The notes beneath the pieces were generated by a model. The model was not told the DNA's origin. It did no database searches and worked only from the letters and a program-made list of their open reading frames with translations. Source: Rhodothermales bacterium (GTDB lineage Bacteria > Bacteroidota > Rhodothermia > Rhodothermales > JANQRZ01). From it: a stretch of 64,000 bases of DNA. Each line of letters opens with the position of its first letter. Within the stretch, counting starts at the first letter, position 1. Below are positions 26,653 through 34,681 of the stretch, in pieces. Location of the stretch: NCBI GenBank assembly GCA_039944855.1, contig JBDUXZ010000029.1, positions 62,001 through 126,000 of the forward strand, read 5' to 3'. The position numbers and the translations under genes were made by a program.

Positions 26653-27870
26653 ATGAAGTGGCAAAAGCTCTTCCGCGCGGCGCTCGACAGCATCCTCAAG
26701 AACCGGATGCGGAGCCTGCTCACCATGCTCGGCATCATCATCGGCGTCGGGGCCGTGGCGATCCTCGTCAGCCTCGGGCAGAGCGCGCAGTCGGCGATCT
26801 CGGGCGAGATCGCCGGGCTCGGCGCGAACCTCCTCATCATCACGCCCGAGCAGAGCGATGCCGGCGGCGTGCGCGGGCAGACCGGCAACCAGAACGAGAT
26901 CACGCTCGCCGACGTGGACGCGCTCCGCGCCCAGAGCACCGAGCTCGGGGCCGTCTCGCCGGCCACCTACGCGCCGGCCCAGATCGTCGGCGGCATCGGG
27001 AACTGGGCGTCGCAGGTGGCGGGCGTCACGCCGGAGTACCTCGCCGTGCGCAACTGGGAGGTCGCCGACGGGACGTTCTTCACGCAGGACGAGGTCGACA
27101 GCCGGGCGAAGGTGGCGGTCATCGGGCAGACCGTGGCCGACGAACTGTTCCCCGGCCAGCGCCCGATTGGCGCGCAGATCCGCGTCCGCAACGTGCCGTT
27201 CCGGGTCATCGGCCTGCTCGAAGCGCAGGGCGGCGGGCTCGGCGGCGACGACGAGGACAACGTCGTGCTCGCCCCGGTGACGACGGTGCAGAACCGGCTC
27301 CGCGGCTCCGACAACGTGGACGTCGTGTGGGCCAGCACGGCCGACCCCGACCGCTCGGACGCCGCCGAGCGCGAGGTTAAAGCCATCTTCCGCCAGCTCA
27401 ACGGCATCCGCGACGAGGGGGAGCAGGTCGTCGAGGTGCAGTCGCAGGCGTCGATCCAGGAGACCTTCGACACCGTCCTCGGCGCGCTCACGGCCCTCCT
27501 CGGGGCGATTGCGGGCATCTCGCTCGTCGTCGGCGGCATCGGGATCATGAACATCATGCTCGTCTCCGTGACCGAGCGGACGCGCGAGATCGGCATCCGC
27601 CTCGCCGTCGGCGCGCGCGGCTCCGACGTGCTGACGCAGTTCCTGATCGAGGCCGTGCTGCTGTGCCTCTTCGGCGGGCTGCTCGGGACGGCGCTCGCCT
27701 TCGCGTTCGCGGCGATCGCCAGCGCGGTCGCTCCCTTCGAGGTCTCGGTCGGGCTGGAGGTGGTGGCGATTGCCGTGCTGTTCTCGGCCGCCATCGGTGT
27801 GTTCTTCGGGTTCTACCCCGCCCGCAAAGCCGCCCGCCTCGATCCCATCGACGCGCTCCGCTACGAGTAG
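26653..27870 (+). CDS. MacB-type ABC transporter permease
   Basis: 405 residues with the standard MacB layout: TM1 near residues 20-42 (LLTMLGIIIGVGAVAILVSL), a large periplasmic MacB_PCD domain (about 50-265), and three C-terminal helices forming the FtsX domain (ISLVVGGIGIMNIMLVSVTE, then EAVLLCLFGGLLGTALAF and VEVVAIAVLFSAAIGVFFGF-like helices) ending in the conserved PARKAARLDPIDALRYE. It completes the exporter TolC-MacA-ATPase-permease. Substrates could be a peptide, antibiotic or lipid; nothing in the sequence decides. Confidence 0.95.
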   Translation: MKWQKLFRAALDSILKNRMRSLLTMLGIIIGVGAVAILVSLGQSAQSAISGEIAGLGANLLIITPEQSDAGGVRGQTGNQNEITLADVDALRAQSTELGAVSPATYAPAQIVGGIGNWASQVAGVTPEYLAVRNWEVADGTFFTQDEVDSRAKVAVIGQTVADELFPGQRPIGAQIRVRNVPFRVIGLLEAQGGGLGGDDEDNVVLAPVTTVQNRLRGSDNVDVVWASTADPDRSDAAEREVKAIFRQLNGIRDEGEQVVEVQSQASIQETFDTVLGALTALLGAIAGISLVVGGIGIMNIMLVSVTERTREIGIRLAVGARGSDVLTQFLIEAVLLCLFGGLLGTALAFAFAAIASAVAPFEVSVGLEVVAIAVLFSAAIGVFFGFYPARKAARLDPIDALRYE

Positions 27871-27894
27871 GGAAAGGGGTCTACCTTCTCGTCT

Positions 27895-30129
27895 ATGGCC
27901 GATCCCGCGCGCTCCCTCTTTCGTTTTCGTCTCGTCGTGCCGGTGTGCGTGGTCGTCGCTGTGCTCGCGACTATATTCGGCCCTGCGGCCGCCGCGCAGG
28001 ACGTGCCGCGCGACCGCCCGACCGTCGGCCTCGTCCTCTCGGGCGGCTCGGCGAAGGGGCTGGCGCACGTCGGCGCGATCCGCGTGATCGAGGCGGCGGG
28101 CATCCCGGTCGATGTCGTGACGGGGACGAGCATGGGCTCCATCGTCGGCGGGCTCTACGCGACGGGCTACAGCGTCGACCAGCTCGACGCCATCGTCGGC
28201 GGGCGCGATTGGACGGCGCTATTCTCCGACGCCGTGGACAGGCGGCGGGCGGCCCCGGAGGCCCGACTCGGCGAGGGCGCGGCGCTCCTTTCGCTCCCCA
28301 TCGAGGACGGCTCGCTGGGGCTGCCGTCCGGGCTCATCGCAGGGCAGGGCATCTTCGACCTCCTCGCCGGGCTGACGTGGCCGGTCCAAGACGTCCGCGA
28401 CTTCACGCGGCTGCCGCGGCCGTTCGCTGCCGTCGTCGTGGACGTCGAGACGGGCGCGCCGGTCCGGCTCGACGGCGGCTACCTCCCCCTCGCCATACGC
28501 GCGAGCATGTCGCTCCCGAGCCTCTTTGCGCCGGTCGAGATCGACGGGCGGCGCTACCTCGACGGCGGCCTCGCGCGGAACCTCCCGGCCGAGGACGCGC
28601 TCGCGCTCGGGGCCGACGTGCTCGTGTGCGTCGACGTCTCGGAGACGGAGCAGATCGCGGGGCCGGACTCGTTCTTCGACATCCTCGTCAACGCGGCGTT
28701 CTACCAGAGCGACCGCGACCTCGCCGAGCAGCGGGCGCTGTGCGACGTGCTCATCGAGCCCGACGTGAGCGGCCTCTCGTCGTTCGCCTTCGACGCCGGC
28801 CCCGCCTGGATTGAGCGGGGCGCGGCGGCAGCCGAAGCGAAGCGGGATGCGCTGGATTCGCTCGCGGTGCGCCTCGGCAACCCGCCGCTTTCCCGGCCCG
28901 ACGTCCCCGGCGAGCGGGCCTACCGCGCCGAGGCCGTCGCCGTCCGGGGCGTGGACGGGCAGGCCGAGCGGCTCGTCCGGCAGCGCCTCGCCCTCGGCCT
29001 CCCCCGCTCGTTGAGCGCGGCCGAGGTAGAGCAGGCCGTCGGGCGGGTCTACGCGACGGGGCAGTTCGACCTCATCACGTACCGGATCGTCGAGGCCGAG
29101 GCGGAGGGCGCGGCGCTCGTGGACGGCGCACCCGTGCCCACGCTCGTGCTCGACGTGGACACGTCGGCCGGGGACCGCGTCGGGTTCGGGTTCCGCTACG
29201 ACACCGAGTACAACGCGGCCCTCCTGTTCTCTCTCACGCTCAGCGACCTCGTCCGCTTCGGGAGTACGACGCAGCTTGACGTCCGGCTCGGCGAGCAGAC
29301 CCAACTCCAGGCCGGCTACTTCACGCGACTCGGCCTCGACGCGCCACTCTCCGTCGCCGGGCAGGCGGGCTACACGGGCGTCCCGATCCCCATCTTCGCC
29401 GGGCTCGACCGGGCCACGGCCACGGGCCGGCTCGACGTGCTCGCCGTGCGGGCATTCGCCGGCCCGGTCCTCTTCGACGCTGTCGTGACCGGGCTCGGCC
29501 CCGCCGCCGCCCACGTCCGCGCCGAGCCCGACGTGGCCCCCGACAGCGTCGAGACGGCGACGTGGACCTACGCCTCCGTCGCCGGCTTCGCCACGGCCGA
29601 CACGCGCGACCGCACGGCGTTCCCGTCGCGGGGCTTCCGGCTCCTCGCCAGCGGCGAGGTCGCGCCGGGGCTCGGGGCCTCGTTCGAGCACGTCACGGCC
29701 GACGCCGAGCTATGGGTCCCGGTCCGCGAGGGGCTGACGCTCAGCGCCCGCGCCGTCGTCACGCGGACGTGGAGCGACGACGTGCCGCTCGACCAGTTCG
29801 CGTTCGTCGGCGGGGCCATCGTGCCCGCACTCTTGCCCGGCCGCTTCTTCCCGCTTTACGGGGCCGAGACGCTGGAATTCGCCGGACCGGCAAGCCAGAT
29901 CGCCGCCGTGTCGGTGCAATGGGAGGCCCGGCCGGACGTGTTCGTCCGCGCCACCGCGAACGCCGGGCGAGCAGGCGAAGGCTGGACGCTCGACCCCGAC
30001 AACTACCGCGGCGGCGTCGGCCTGACCGTGGGCGCGGCGACGCCCATCGGGCCGGCCGCGCTCACCCTCAGCGGCTCCGACATCGGCGAAGCGCCCACCC
30101 TGTCGTTTTCGTTCGGTCGCTCGTTCTGA
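27895..30129 (+). CDS. Patatin-like phospholipase with POTRA and outer-membrane barrel (type Vd-like)
   Basis: 744 residues. A signal segment (VCVVVAVLATIFGPAAAAQ) precedes a patatin domain (about 42-300) with oxyanion loop GGSAKG, nucleophile Ser79 in GTSMG, and catalytic Asp223 in YLDGGLARN. Then come a POTRA-like region (VRGVDGQAERLVRQRL to YATGQFDLI) and a C-terminal barrel of the Omp85/BamA superfamily, ending in a strand with terminal Phe (SFSFGRSF). Relatives such as PlpD and many Bacteroidota proteins are lipid hydrolases attached to or secreted through their own barrel. It lies 24 bp after the ABC permease gene and may be co-transcribed with the exporter. Confidence 0.9.
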   Translation: MADPARSLFRFRLVVPVCVVVAVLATIFGPAAAAQDVPRDRPTVGLVLSGGSAKGLAHVGAIRVIEAAGIPVDVVTGTSMGSIVGGLYATGYSVDQLDAIVGGRDWTALFSDAVDRRRAAPEARLGEGAALLSLPIEDGSLGLPSGLIAGQGIFDLLAGLTWPVQDVRDFTRLPRPFAAVVVDVETGAPVRLDGGYLPLAIRASMSLPSLFAPVEIDGRRYLDGGLARNLPAEDALALGADVLVCVDVSETEQIAGPDSFFDILVNAAFYQSDRDLAEQRALCDVLIEPDVSGLSSFAFDAGPAWIERGAAAAEAKRDALDSLAVRLGNPPLSRPDVPGERAYRAEAVAVRGVDGQAERLVRQRLALGLPRSLSAAEVEQAVGRVYATGQFDLITYRIVEAEAEGAALVDGAPVPTLVLDVDTSAGDRVGFGFRYDTEYNAALLFSLTLSDLVRFGSTTQLDVRLGEQTQLQAGYFTRLGLDAPLSVAGQAGYTGVPIPIFAGLDRATATGRLDVLAVRAFAGPVLFDAVVTGLGPAAAHVRAEPDVAPDSVETATWTYASVAGFATADTRDRTAFPSRGFRLLASGEVAPGLGASFEHVTADAELWVPVREGLTLSARAVVTRTWSDDVPLDQFAFVGGAIVPALLPGRFFPLYGAETLEFAGPASQIAAVSVQWEARPDVFVRATANAGRAGEGWTLDPDNYRGGVGLTVGAATPIGPAALTLSGSDIGEAPTLSFSFGRSF

Positions 30130-30241
30130 AAGCGTTGGCTGAAGGCGTTGGTCGAGCCCGGCGTCCGCGTCTGCTCCGACGCGCCGCTTCGGCGTCGGCA
30201 CGTGCGTATCCTGACACTCGAACCCGTTCTCACCCGCCACC

Positions 30242-31276
30242 ATGCTGACGCTCCTCGACGCCCCCGACCACGTCCTCGCCTGCCGCCTCACCGGCGAGAT
30301 CAGCGGGGAGGACGCCCGCGCCGTGCGCGACGAGATCGCGGCGAAGCTCAACCGCCACGAGCGGCTCGGCTTTTACGTCGAGGTCGAAGGGCTCGGCGGC
30401 TACACGCCCGAGGCGCTCCTCGACCACCTCGGCGAGCGCATCACGCGCCCCAAACACGTCCACCGCTTCGACCGCGCCGCGATCGTGACGCCGTGGGCGT
30501 ACCTCACCAAGGCAGCGAAGCGGCAGCGCCCCCCGGCAAGCGGGCCGGTCGTCGTCGCCTTCGATCGGGCGGACCGGGACGAGGCGATGCGCTGGGTGGC
30601 CGGCGAGGAGCCCGACGCTCCGCCGCCGTCTTCGACGGCCACCTCCGAGGAGCGGGTTACGTTCTCGCGCCGCGAGCTCCTCGACGCCGCGCGCACCGTG
30701 TTCTCGAAGGAGGGCTACGCCGAGGCCTCCCTCGCTGACATCGCCCGCCGTGCCCGCCTCCGCTCTCAAACCCTCTACTCCTACTTCTCCGGCGGTAAGC
30801 GCGAGCTCCTCCTCCTCACGGCCGAAGACGTCTACGACGAGGTGATCCGCCTCGCCGAGCAGACCCTCGCCGACCCCCGGCTCCGTGACGAGGCCGTCGG
30901 GCCGCAGCCGTTCCGCGTCCGCTTCTTCGTTCTCGTCGTCGCCCTCGCCTTCTACACGTGGCACAACCGCGATGTGCTCCGCTTCCTCTCGCGCGAGGGC
31001 CACGCGCTCGGGCTCGACGCCGACCCCGAGATCGCCAGGACGTTCGAGCGCGAGCAGCACGATCTCGTCGGCGTCCTCATCCCTCACGTCGAGGCGGCGG
31101 TAGCGTCCGGTGAGCTCACCGCGGCCCCGGCCGCCGAGGTCGCCGCGTTCCTCCTCGACAAGGCGAGCGAGCGGCTCGGGCGGCTCTTCGCCGCGGGGCA
31201 GGGGATGGCGCGGGAGAACGTGCCCCGCGAGGCCGAGGCCCTCGCCGCCGCGCTCTACGAATCGGTACGCCGCTGA
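30242..31276 (+). CDS. SpoIIAA-like domain fused to a complete TetR regulator
   Basis: 344 residues. The first about 120 form a SpoIIAA-like domain (VLACRLTGEISGEDARAVRD, central LGFYVEVEGLGGYT, then RFDRAAIVTPWAYL). A linker rich in Pro and Ser leads to a TetR helix-turn-helix (141-190: RRELLDAARTVFSKEGYAEA, then LADIARRARLRSQTLYSYF) and a helical ligand-binding domain to the end. TetR proteins normally start with the DNA-binding domain, so 140 residues of another domain in front are unusual; the extra domain may report on a lipid, anion or partner protein. Its stop overlaps the ATG of the cyclase gene (TGATG), so regulator and cyclase are translated together. Confidence 0.8.
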   Translation: MLTLLDAPDHVLACRLTGEISGEDARAVRDEIAAKLNRHERLGFYVEVEGLGGYTPEALLDHLGERITRPKHVHRFDRAAIVTPWAYLTKAAKRQRPPASGPVVVAFDRADRDEAMRWVAGEEPDAPPPSSTATSEERVTFSRRELLDAARTVFSKEGYAEASLADIARRARLRSQTLYSYFSGGKRELLLLTAEDVYDEVIRLAEQTLADPRLRDEAVGPQPFRVRFFVLVVALAFYTWHNRDVLRFLSREGHALGLDADPEIARTFEREQHDLVGVLIPHVEAAVASGELTAAPAAEVAAFLLDKASERLGRLFAAGQGMARENVPREAEALAAALYESVRR

Positions 31277-32376
31277 TGCCCCGGCCCGCCTTCTTCCCAG
31301 ACGTCCAGACTGCACGGCGCTGGAAGATCGCCCTCGGCATGGTGGCCGCGTGGGTCGCGGCGGCGGCCATCACCGGCGCGCTCGTCGCGCCCCCCGAGGA
31401 GCCCGCCCGACCCGTCGTCACGCTCGCTTTCGGCGTCGTGGTCGGCGCGCTCAGTGCGGCCTTCGAGCTCGTCATGCTCCCGCGCTACGTCCGGCGGCTG
31501 ACGTCGGGCCGCGTGCTCCTCGTCCGCACCGGGTATTACGTCGTCGTCATCGCGCTCGTCGTCGTCGTGCTGGCGGGGCTCGTCGGGGCCGTCCAGCTTG
31601 GCGTCCGTCCGCGCGAGGTGTTCGCGAGTTCCGACTTCGTGGCGTTCCTCGGGAGCCGGCAGTTCCTCGCGATCGTCGCGCTCCTCACGCTGGCGAGCTT
31701 CCTCATCAACTTCGCCCGGCAGGTCCGGCTCATGCTCGGGCCGGGCACGCTCTGGAGCCTCCTCCTCGGGCGCTACGCCCGCCCCGTTGCCGAAGAGCGC
31801 GTGTTCCTCTTCCTCGACCTCACCGCGTCCACAGCCCTCGCCGAGCGCCTCGGCCCCGCCCGCTTCAACGACTTCAAGAACGACTTCTTCCACGACGTTT
31901 CGGAGCCCGTGCTCGCGACGCGGGGGCAGATCTACCAGTACGTCGGGGACGAGGTCGTCGTGACGTGGCGTGTGCGGAACGGCCGGGCGAGCGGAAACGC
32001 GCTGCGCACGTTCTTCCTCATCGAGGACGCTGTCGAGGTGCAGCGGGCGCGCTACGAGCGACGCTATGGCGAAGCGCCCGCGTTCAAGGCCGGTCTCCAT
32101 GCTGGCCCCGTGGTAACGGCTGAGATCGGCGACCTCAAGAAGGACATCGTCCACAGCGGCGACGCCGTGAACGTCGCCGCACGGATCGAGGCGGAGTGCC
32201 GCCCGCGCGGCCGGCGACTGATCATCTCCGAGCGCGTCCTCGAACTCACCGAAGTCCCGCTGGACGCGGAGATCGAGGATCTCGGCCTGGTCGCGCTCCG
32301 GGGCCGCGACGGACCCGTTCGGATCTACGGTGTTCATCGTCTCGCCACTCGCGAACCTACGCGGCGGCTTTCGTGA
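31276..32376 (+). CDS. Membrane class III adenylate/guanylate cyclase
   Basis: 366 residues. Four membrane helices (about 15-37, 44-65, 78-105, 118-140) are followed by a class III cyclase domain (about 172-345). Metal-binding aspartates are visible in VFLFLDLTAST and YVGDEVVVTW, and the transition-state Asn/Arg pair in NVAARIE. The substrate-specifying region reads KKDIVHSGDAVN, closer to adenylate cyclases of the integral-membrane CHASE-less type, but I would not exclude GTP. It should make cyclic nucleotide in response to membrane state. It is coupled to the SpoIIAA-TetR regulator and is the last gene before the AT-rich scar. Confidence 0.88.
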   Translation: MPRPAFFPDVQTARRWKIALGMVAAWVAAAAITGALVAPPEEPARPVVTLAFGVVVGALSAAFELVMLPRYVRRLTSGRVLLVRTGYYVVVIALVVVVLAGLVGAVQLGVRPREVFASSDFVAFLGSRQFLAIVALLTLASFLINFARQVRLMLGPGTLWSLLLGRYARPVAEERVFLFLDLTASTALAERLGPARFNDFKNDFFHDVSEPVLATRGQIYQYVGDEVVVTWRVRNGRASGNALRTFFLIEDAVEVQRARYERRYGEAPAFKAGLHAGPVVTAEIGDLKKDIVHSGDAVNVAARIEAECRPRGRRLIISERVLELTEVPLDAEIEDLGLVALRGRDGPVRIYGVHRLATREPTRRLS

Positions 32377-32665
32377 TTGGCCACATCTCTGTACCTACAG
32401 ATTTCAGAGCGTATCACAAACGGCCGATAAAGAGGCTCTGGGAAATGAGGCGTACGCGCCGATCGAGGTGCTCGAGCTCGTGATCTGGGGCGTCGTAACC
32501 CAGGTCATCCACACGCGCGGGTAGGGTGCGGGCAAGACCTGCACCGCGTGGCGCCCCCCATGTGATATGGTATGTACGCCCTGCCGTTTTCAGCGCACAC
32601 TCAGCGAAATGCCCAAAAATACGACCCTATGTATTTGTTTATTTAGTTTTACAAAAACAAACAAT
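32377..32665. other. Gene-free AT-rich scar upstream of the tRNA fragment
   Basis: No credible complete gene. From about 32570 the sequence becomes strikingly A+T-rich for this genome, including TATTTGTTTATTTAG and ACAAAAACAAACAA, which are partly complementary to each other. Around 32440-32525 a frame reads PIEVLELVIWGVVTQVIHTR before a stop, which may be a remnant of an old gene, but I cannot identify it. The composition break and the adjoining tRNA fragment look like the end of an integrated element. The 247 bases 32753-32999 beyond the terminator show nothing recognisable. Confidence 0.55.
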
Positions 32666-32715
32666 CAACCCTGCCAAGGTTGAGGTCGCGGGTTCGAGTC
32701 CCGTATTCCGCTCCA
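32666..32715 (+). pseudogene. 3' fragment of tRNA-Gly(GCC), probable attachment-site duplicate
   Basis: 50 nt matching 7779-7828, the anticodon arm to CCA end of tRNA-Gly, with two mismatches (T to C in the anticodon loop, G to A in the acceptor strand). The D arm and 5' acceptor strand are missing and replaced by AT-rich DNA, so it cannot fold into a tRNA. Same orientation as the intact gene, 24.9 kb away, as expected for a tRNA-targeted integration. Confidence 0.85.
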
Positions 32716-32718
32716 ACG

Positions 32719-32752
32719 AAACGCCCCTTACGACGCCGTGAGGGGCGTTTTT
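32719..32752 (+). terminator. Hairpin terminator behind the tRNA-Gly fragment
   Basis: AAACGCCCCT pairs with AGGGGCGTTT, followed by TT. It stands at the same distance from the CCA as the terminator of the intact tRNA and begins similarly (CGAAACG), as if it were the original terminator of a tRNA-Gly gene. Confidence 0.75.
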
Positions 32753-32999
32753 GCGTTCGGGCTTTTCTGATGCAACGCTCGGAATCGCCCGTCTGCGCTC
32801 GCCTTGTCCGCCCTCGCTTGCTTCGGGCTCGCCCCCGTTGGATCGTCGGACGGGTGCATGATCGAGGTCTTTTCCGGCTTCGCCCGCGCCTTTATCGAAC
32901 GGGAAGGCACCGCGCTGCCGCCTGCCAGTTCGACCGTAGCGCCTCGAACGGCTCGGGGACTCGACGCCCCTTCACGCTCGGCCGCTTGTCCCGAGGGCG

Positions 33000-33440
33000 C
33001 TACGCCGCCTCGCCGATTCCAGCGGCGACTTTGACGAACAGCCGCACGAAGGTCTCCTGCTCGGCGTCCGTCAGCGACGCGAGCATTTCGGCAGCGGCCC
33101 GGTGGTAAATCGTATCCAACTCGGTGACCACCTGCTCGCCCGCTTCGGCGAGCTCGACGAGCCAGACGCGGCGATCCGTGTCGCTGCGGCGACGGCGGGC
33201 GAGGCCCTGCGCTTCAAGGCGGTCCACGATCGGCGTCGTCGAGGCCGGGGCGAGGTCGAGGTGTTCGGCCATCTCCCCCATCCGGCTAGGCCCGTGTGCG
33301 CCGAGGACGCTGAGCGCCATGAGGTCCTGGAGGTTCAGCGCTTCGTGTCGGGCAGCCAGTTCCCCGGCCACCTGCACGTTATAGCCGTCAAGCCGCCGGA
33401 TGGCGTCGGTAAAGGCGGCGAGGCGTTCGGTCGGAGTCAC
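33000..33440 (-). CDS. MarR-family transcriptional regulator
   Basis: 146 residues with a winged-helix core: LNLQDLMALSVLG, MGEMAEHLDLAPASTTPIVD as turn and recognition helix, and LEAQGLARRRRSDTDRRVWL as the wing with its DxR motif. Terminal helices supply the dimer interface. MarR proteins repress genes for efflux or detoxification until a phenolic ligand or oxidant is sensed; there is no Cys here, so thiol sensing is unlikely. It is divergent from a flavin monooxygenase-like gene and an ABC exporter, with a palindrome TTTCG-N5-CGAAA between them, the layout of a local repressor. Confidence 0.9.
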   Translation of the reverse strand: MTPTERLAAFTDAIRRLDGYNVQVAGELAARHEALNLQDLMALSVLGAHGPSRMGEMAEHLDLAPASTTPIVDRLEAQGLARRRRSDTDRRVWLVELAEAGEQVVTELDTIYHRAAAEMLASLTDAEQETFVRLFVKVAAGIGEAA

Positions 33441-33511
33441 GGGGTAGAGCGCGTCGAGAGGAGAGCGGGAGTCGGGTGTACCAGTCGGCCTTCTCTATGT
33501 TTCCGTATTCT

Positions 33512-33534
33512 AATGTTTCGATAAACGAAACTTT
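33512..33534. promoter_or_regulatory. Probable MarR operator in the divergent promoter
   Basis: GTTTCG (33515-33520), spacer ATAAA, CGAAAC (33526-33531): a perfect 6-bp inverted repeat that extends imperfectly to 8 of 9 bases. It lies in the A+T-rich core between the marR-like gene and the flavin oxidoreductase gene, close to candidate -10 sequences such as TATTCTAAT. Symmetric 15-20 bp sites of this kind are typical MarR-family operators. Confidence 0.65.
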
Positions 33535-33646
33535 AATTTACCGGACAGGTAGGTTCCATAACCCACTGCTTTCTGGCCTCTGAGCTTCTTCTACAAGATT
33601 GCCCTCGCCACGGTGCCGACCGACCGTTAACCCGATACGCACCCCC

Positions 33647-34681
33647 GTGACCCTCTCCGTCCTCGACGTCCTCCCCGTCCTCTCCGGCTCCACCGCCGTC
33701 GACGCTCTCGGCCGCGCCGCCGACCTCGCCCGCCTCGCCGACCGGCGCGGCTACGCGCGGCTGTGGTTCGCCGAGCACCACGGGATGGGCGGCATCGCCT
33801 CGTCGTCGCCTGAGTTGCTCATCGCCCACGTCGCGCCACTGACCGAGCGGATTCGCGTCGGCGCGGGCGGGGTGATGCTCCCGAACCACACGCCGCTCCA
33901 AGTCGTCGAGCGCTACCGGACGCTCGAGGCGCTGCACCCCGGCCGGATCGACCTCGGCATCGGGCGCGCCGCCGGGACCGACCCGCTGACGGCGCAGGCC
34001 CTCCGCTCCGTCTCCGGCCATCAGGTCGGAAGCCTCATGGCCGAGCTGCTCGCCTTCGAATCGGGCGACTTCGGGGACCACCCGTTCGGGCGAATCGGCG
34101 TGACGCCGGGCGGCGTGGACCTCCCGCCGATCTGGATGCTCGGATCGAGCGGCGGCAGCGCCCGCCTCGCCGGGCAGATCGGCGCGGGCTACGCCTTCGC
34201 TGGCCACTTCAGTCCAACGCCCGCTGCCCCGGCCGTCGCCGCGTACCGCGAAGCCTTCGAGCCTTCGGACGACTTCCCCGAGCCCCGCGTGATCCTCGCG
34301 CTCTCCGTCGTCTGCGCCGAAACGGACGCCGAGGCGCGCGAACTGGCGTCCTCCGTCGAGGTCCTGTTCCAGCGGATGCGGACGGGCGAGACCGGGCCGG
34401 TGCCGAGCCCCGCCGAGGCCTGCGCCGCCGGGTGGTCGCCCGCCACACCGCCCGCCGGGCCGATGGCGCAGCTCCTCCTCGTCGGCACGCCGGACGCGGT
34501 GCGCGACCGCATCGAAACCGCCGCGCACGAGGCCGGGGCCGACGAGGTGATGGTGATGACGATCGTCCACGACCCCGCCGCGCGGCTCCGCTCCTACGAC
34601 CTCCTCGCCGACGTCTTCGACCTGGAGCCCGTCCCGTCCCGCGCCACCGCGCAGCGCCCACCCCTCGTCCCGGAGCCATGA
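33647..34681 (+). CDS. LLM-class flavin-dependent oxidoreductase (luciferase-like)
   Basis: 344 residues, GTG start (an in-frame TTG 48 bp upstream would add an atypical Arg-rich leader). The family pattern is clear: [19 protein letters not shown] opens the TIM barrel, [20 protein letters not shown] follows, then [20 protein letters not shown] and [16 protein letters not shown]. Members use reduced FMN to oxidise diverse small molecules; this subgroup (YhbW-like) has no fixed substrate. Its TGA overlaps the ATG of the ABC ATPase gene (ATGA), so oxidation and export may concern the same compound. Probably controlled by the divergent MarR protein. Confidence 0.9.
   Translation: MTLSVLDVLPVLSGSTAVDALGRAADLARLADRRGYARLWFAEHHGMGGIASSSPELLIAHVAPLTERIRVGAGGVMLPNHTPLQVVERYRTLEALHPGRIDLGIGRAAGTDPLTAQALRSVSGHQVGSLMAELLAFESGDFGDHPFGRIGVTPGGVDLPPIWMLGSSGGSARLAGQIGAGYAFAGHFSPTPAAPAVAAYREAFEPSDDFPEPRVILALSVVCAETDAEARELASSVEVLFQRMRTGETGPVPSPAEACAAGWSPATPPAGPMAQLLLVGTPDAVRDRIETAAHEAGADEVMVMTIVHDPAARLRSYDLLADVFDLEPVPSRATAQRPPLVPEP

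Noticed and set aside
25426-28068. An 880-codon antisense frame over the MacAB-type genes
   Set aside because: No plausible start, no domain, and it spans four well-supported genes on the other strand.
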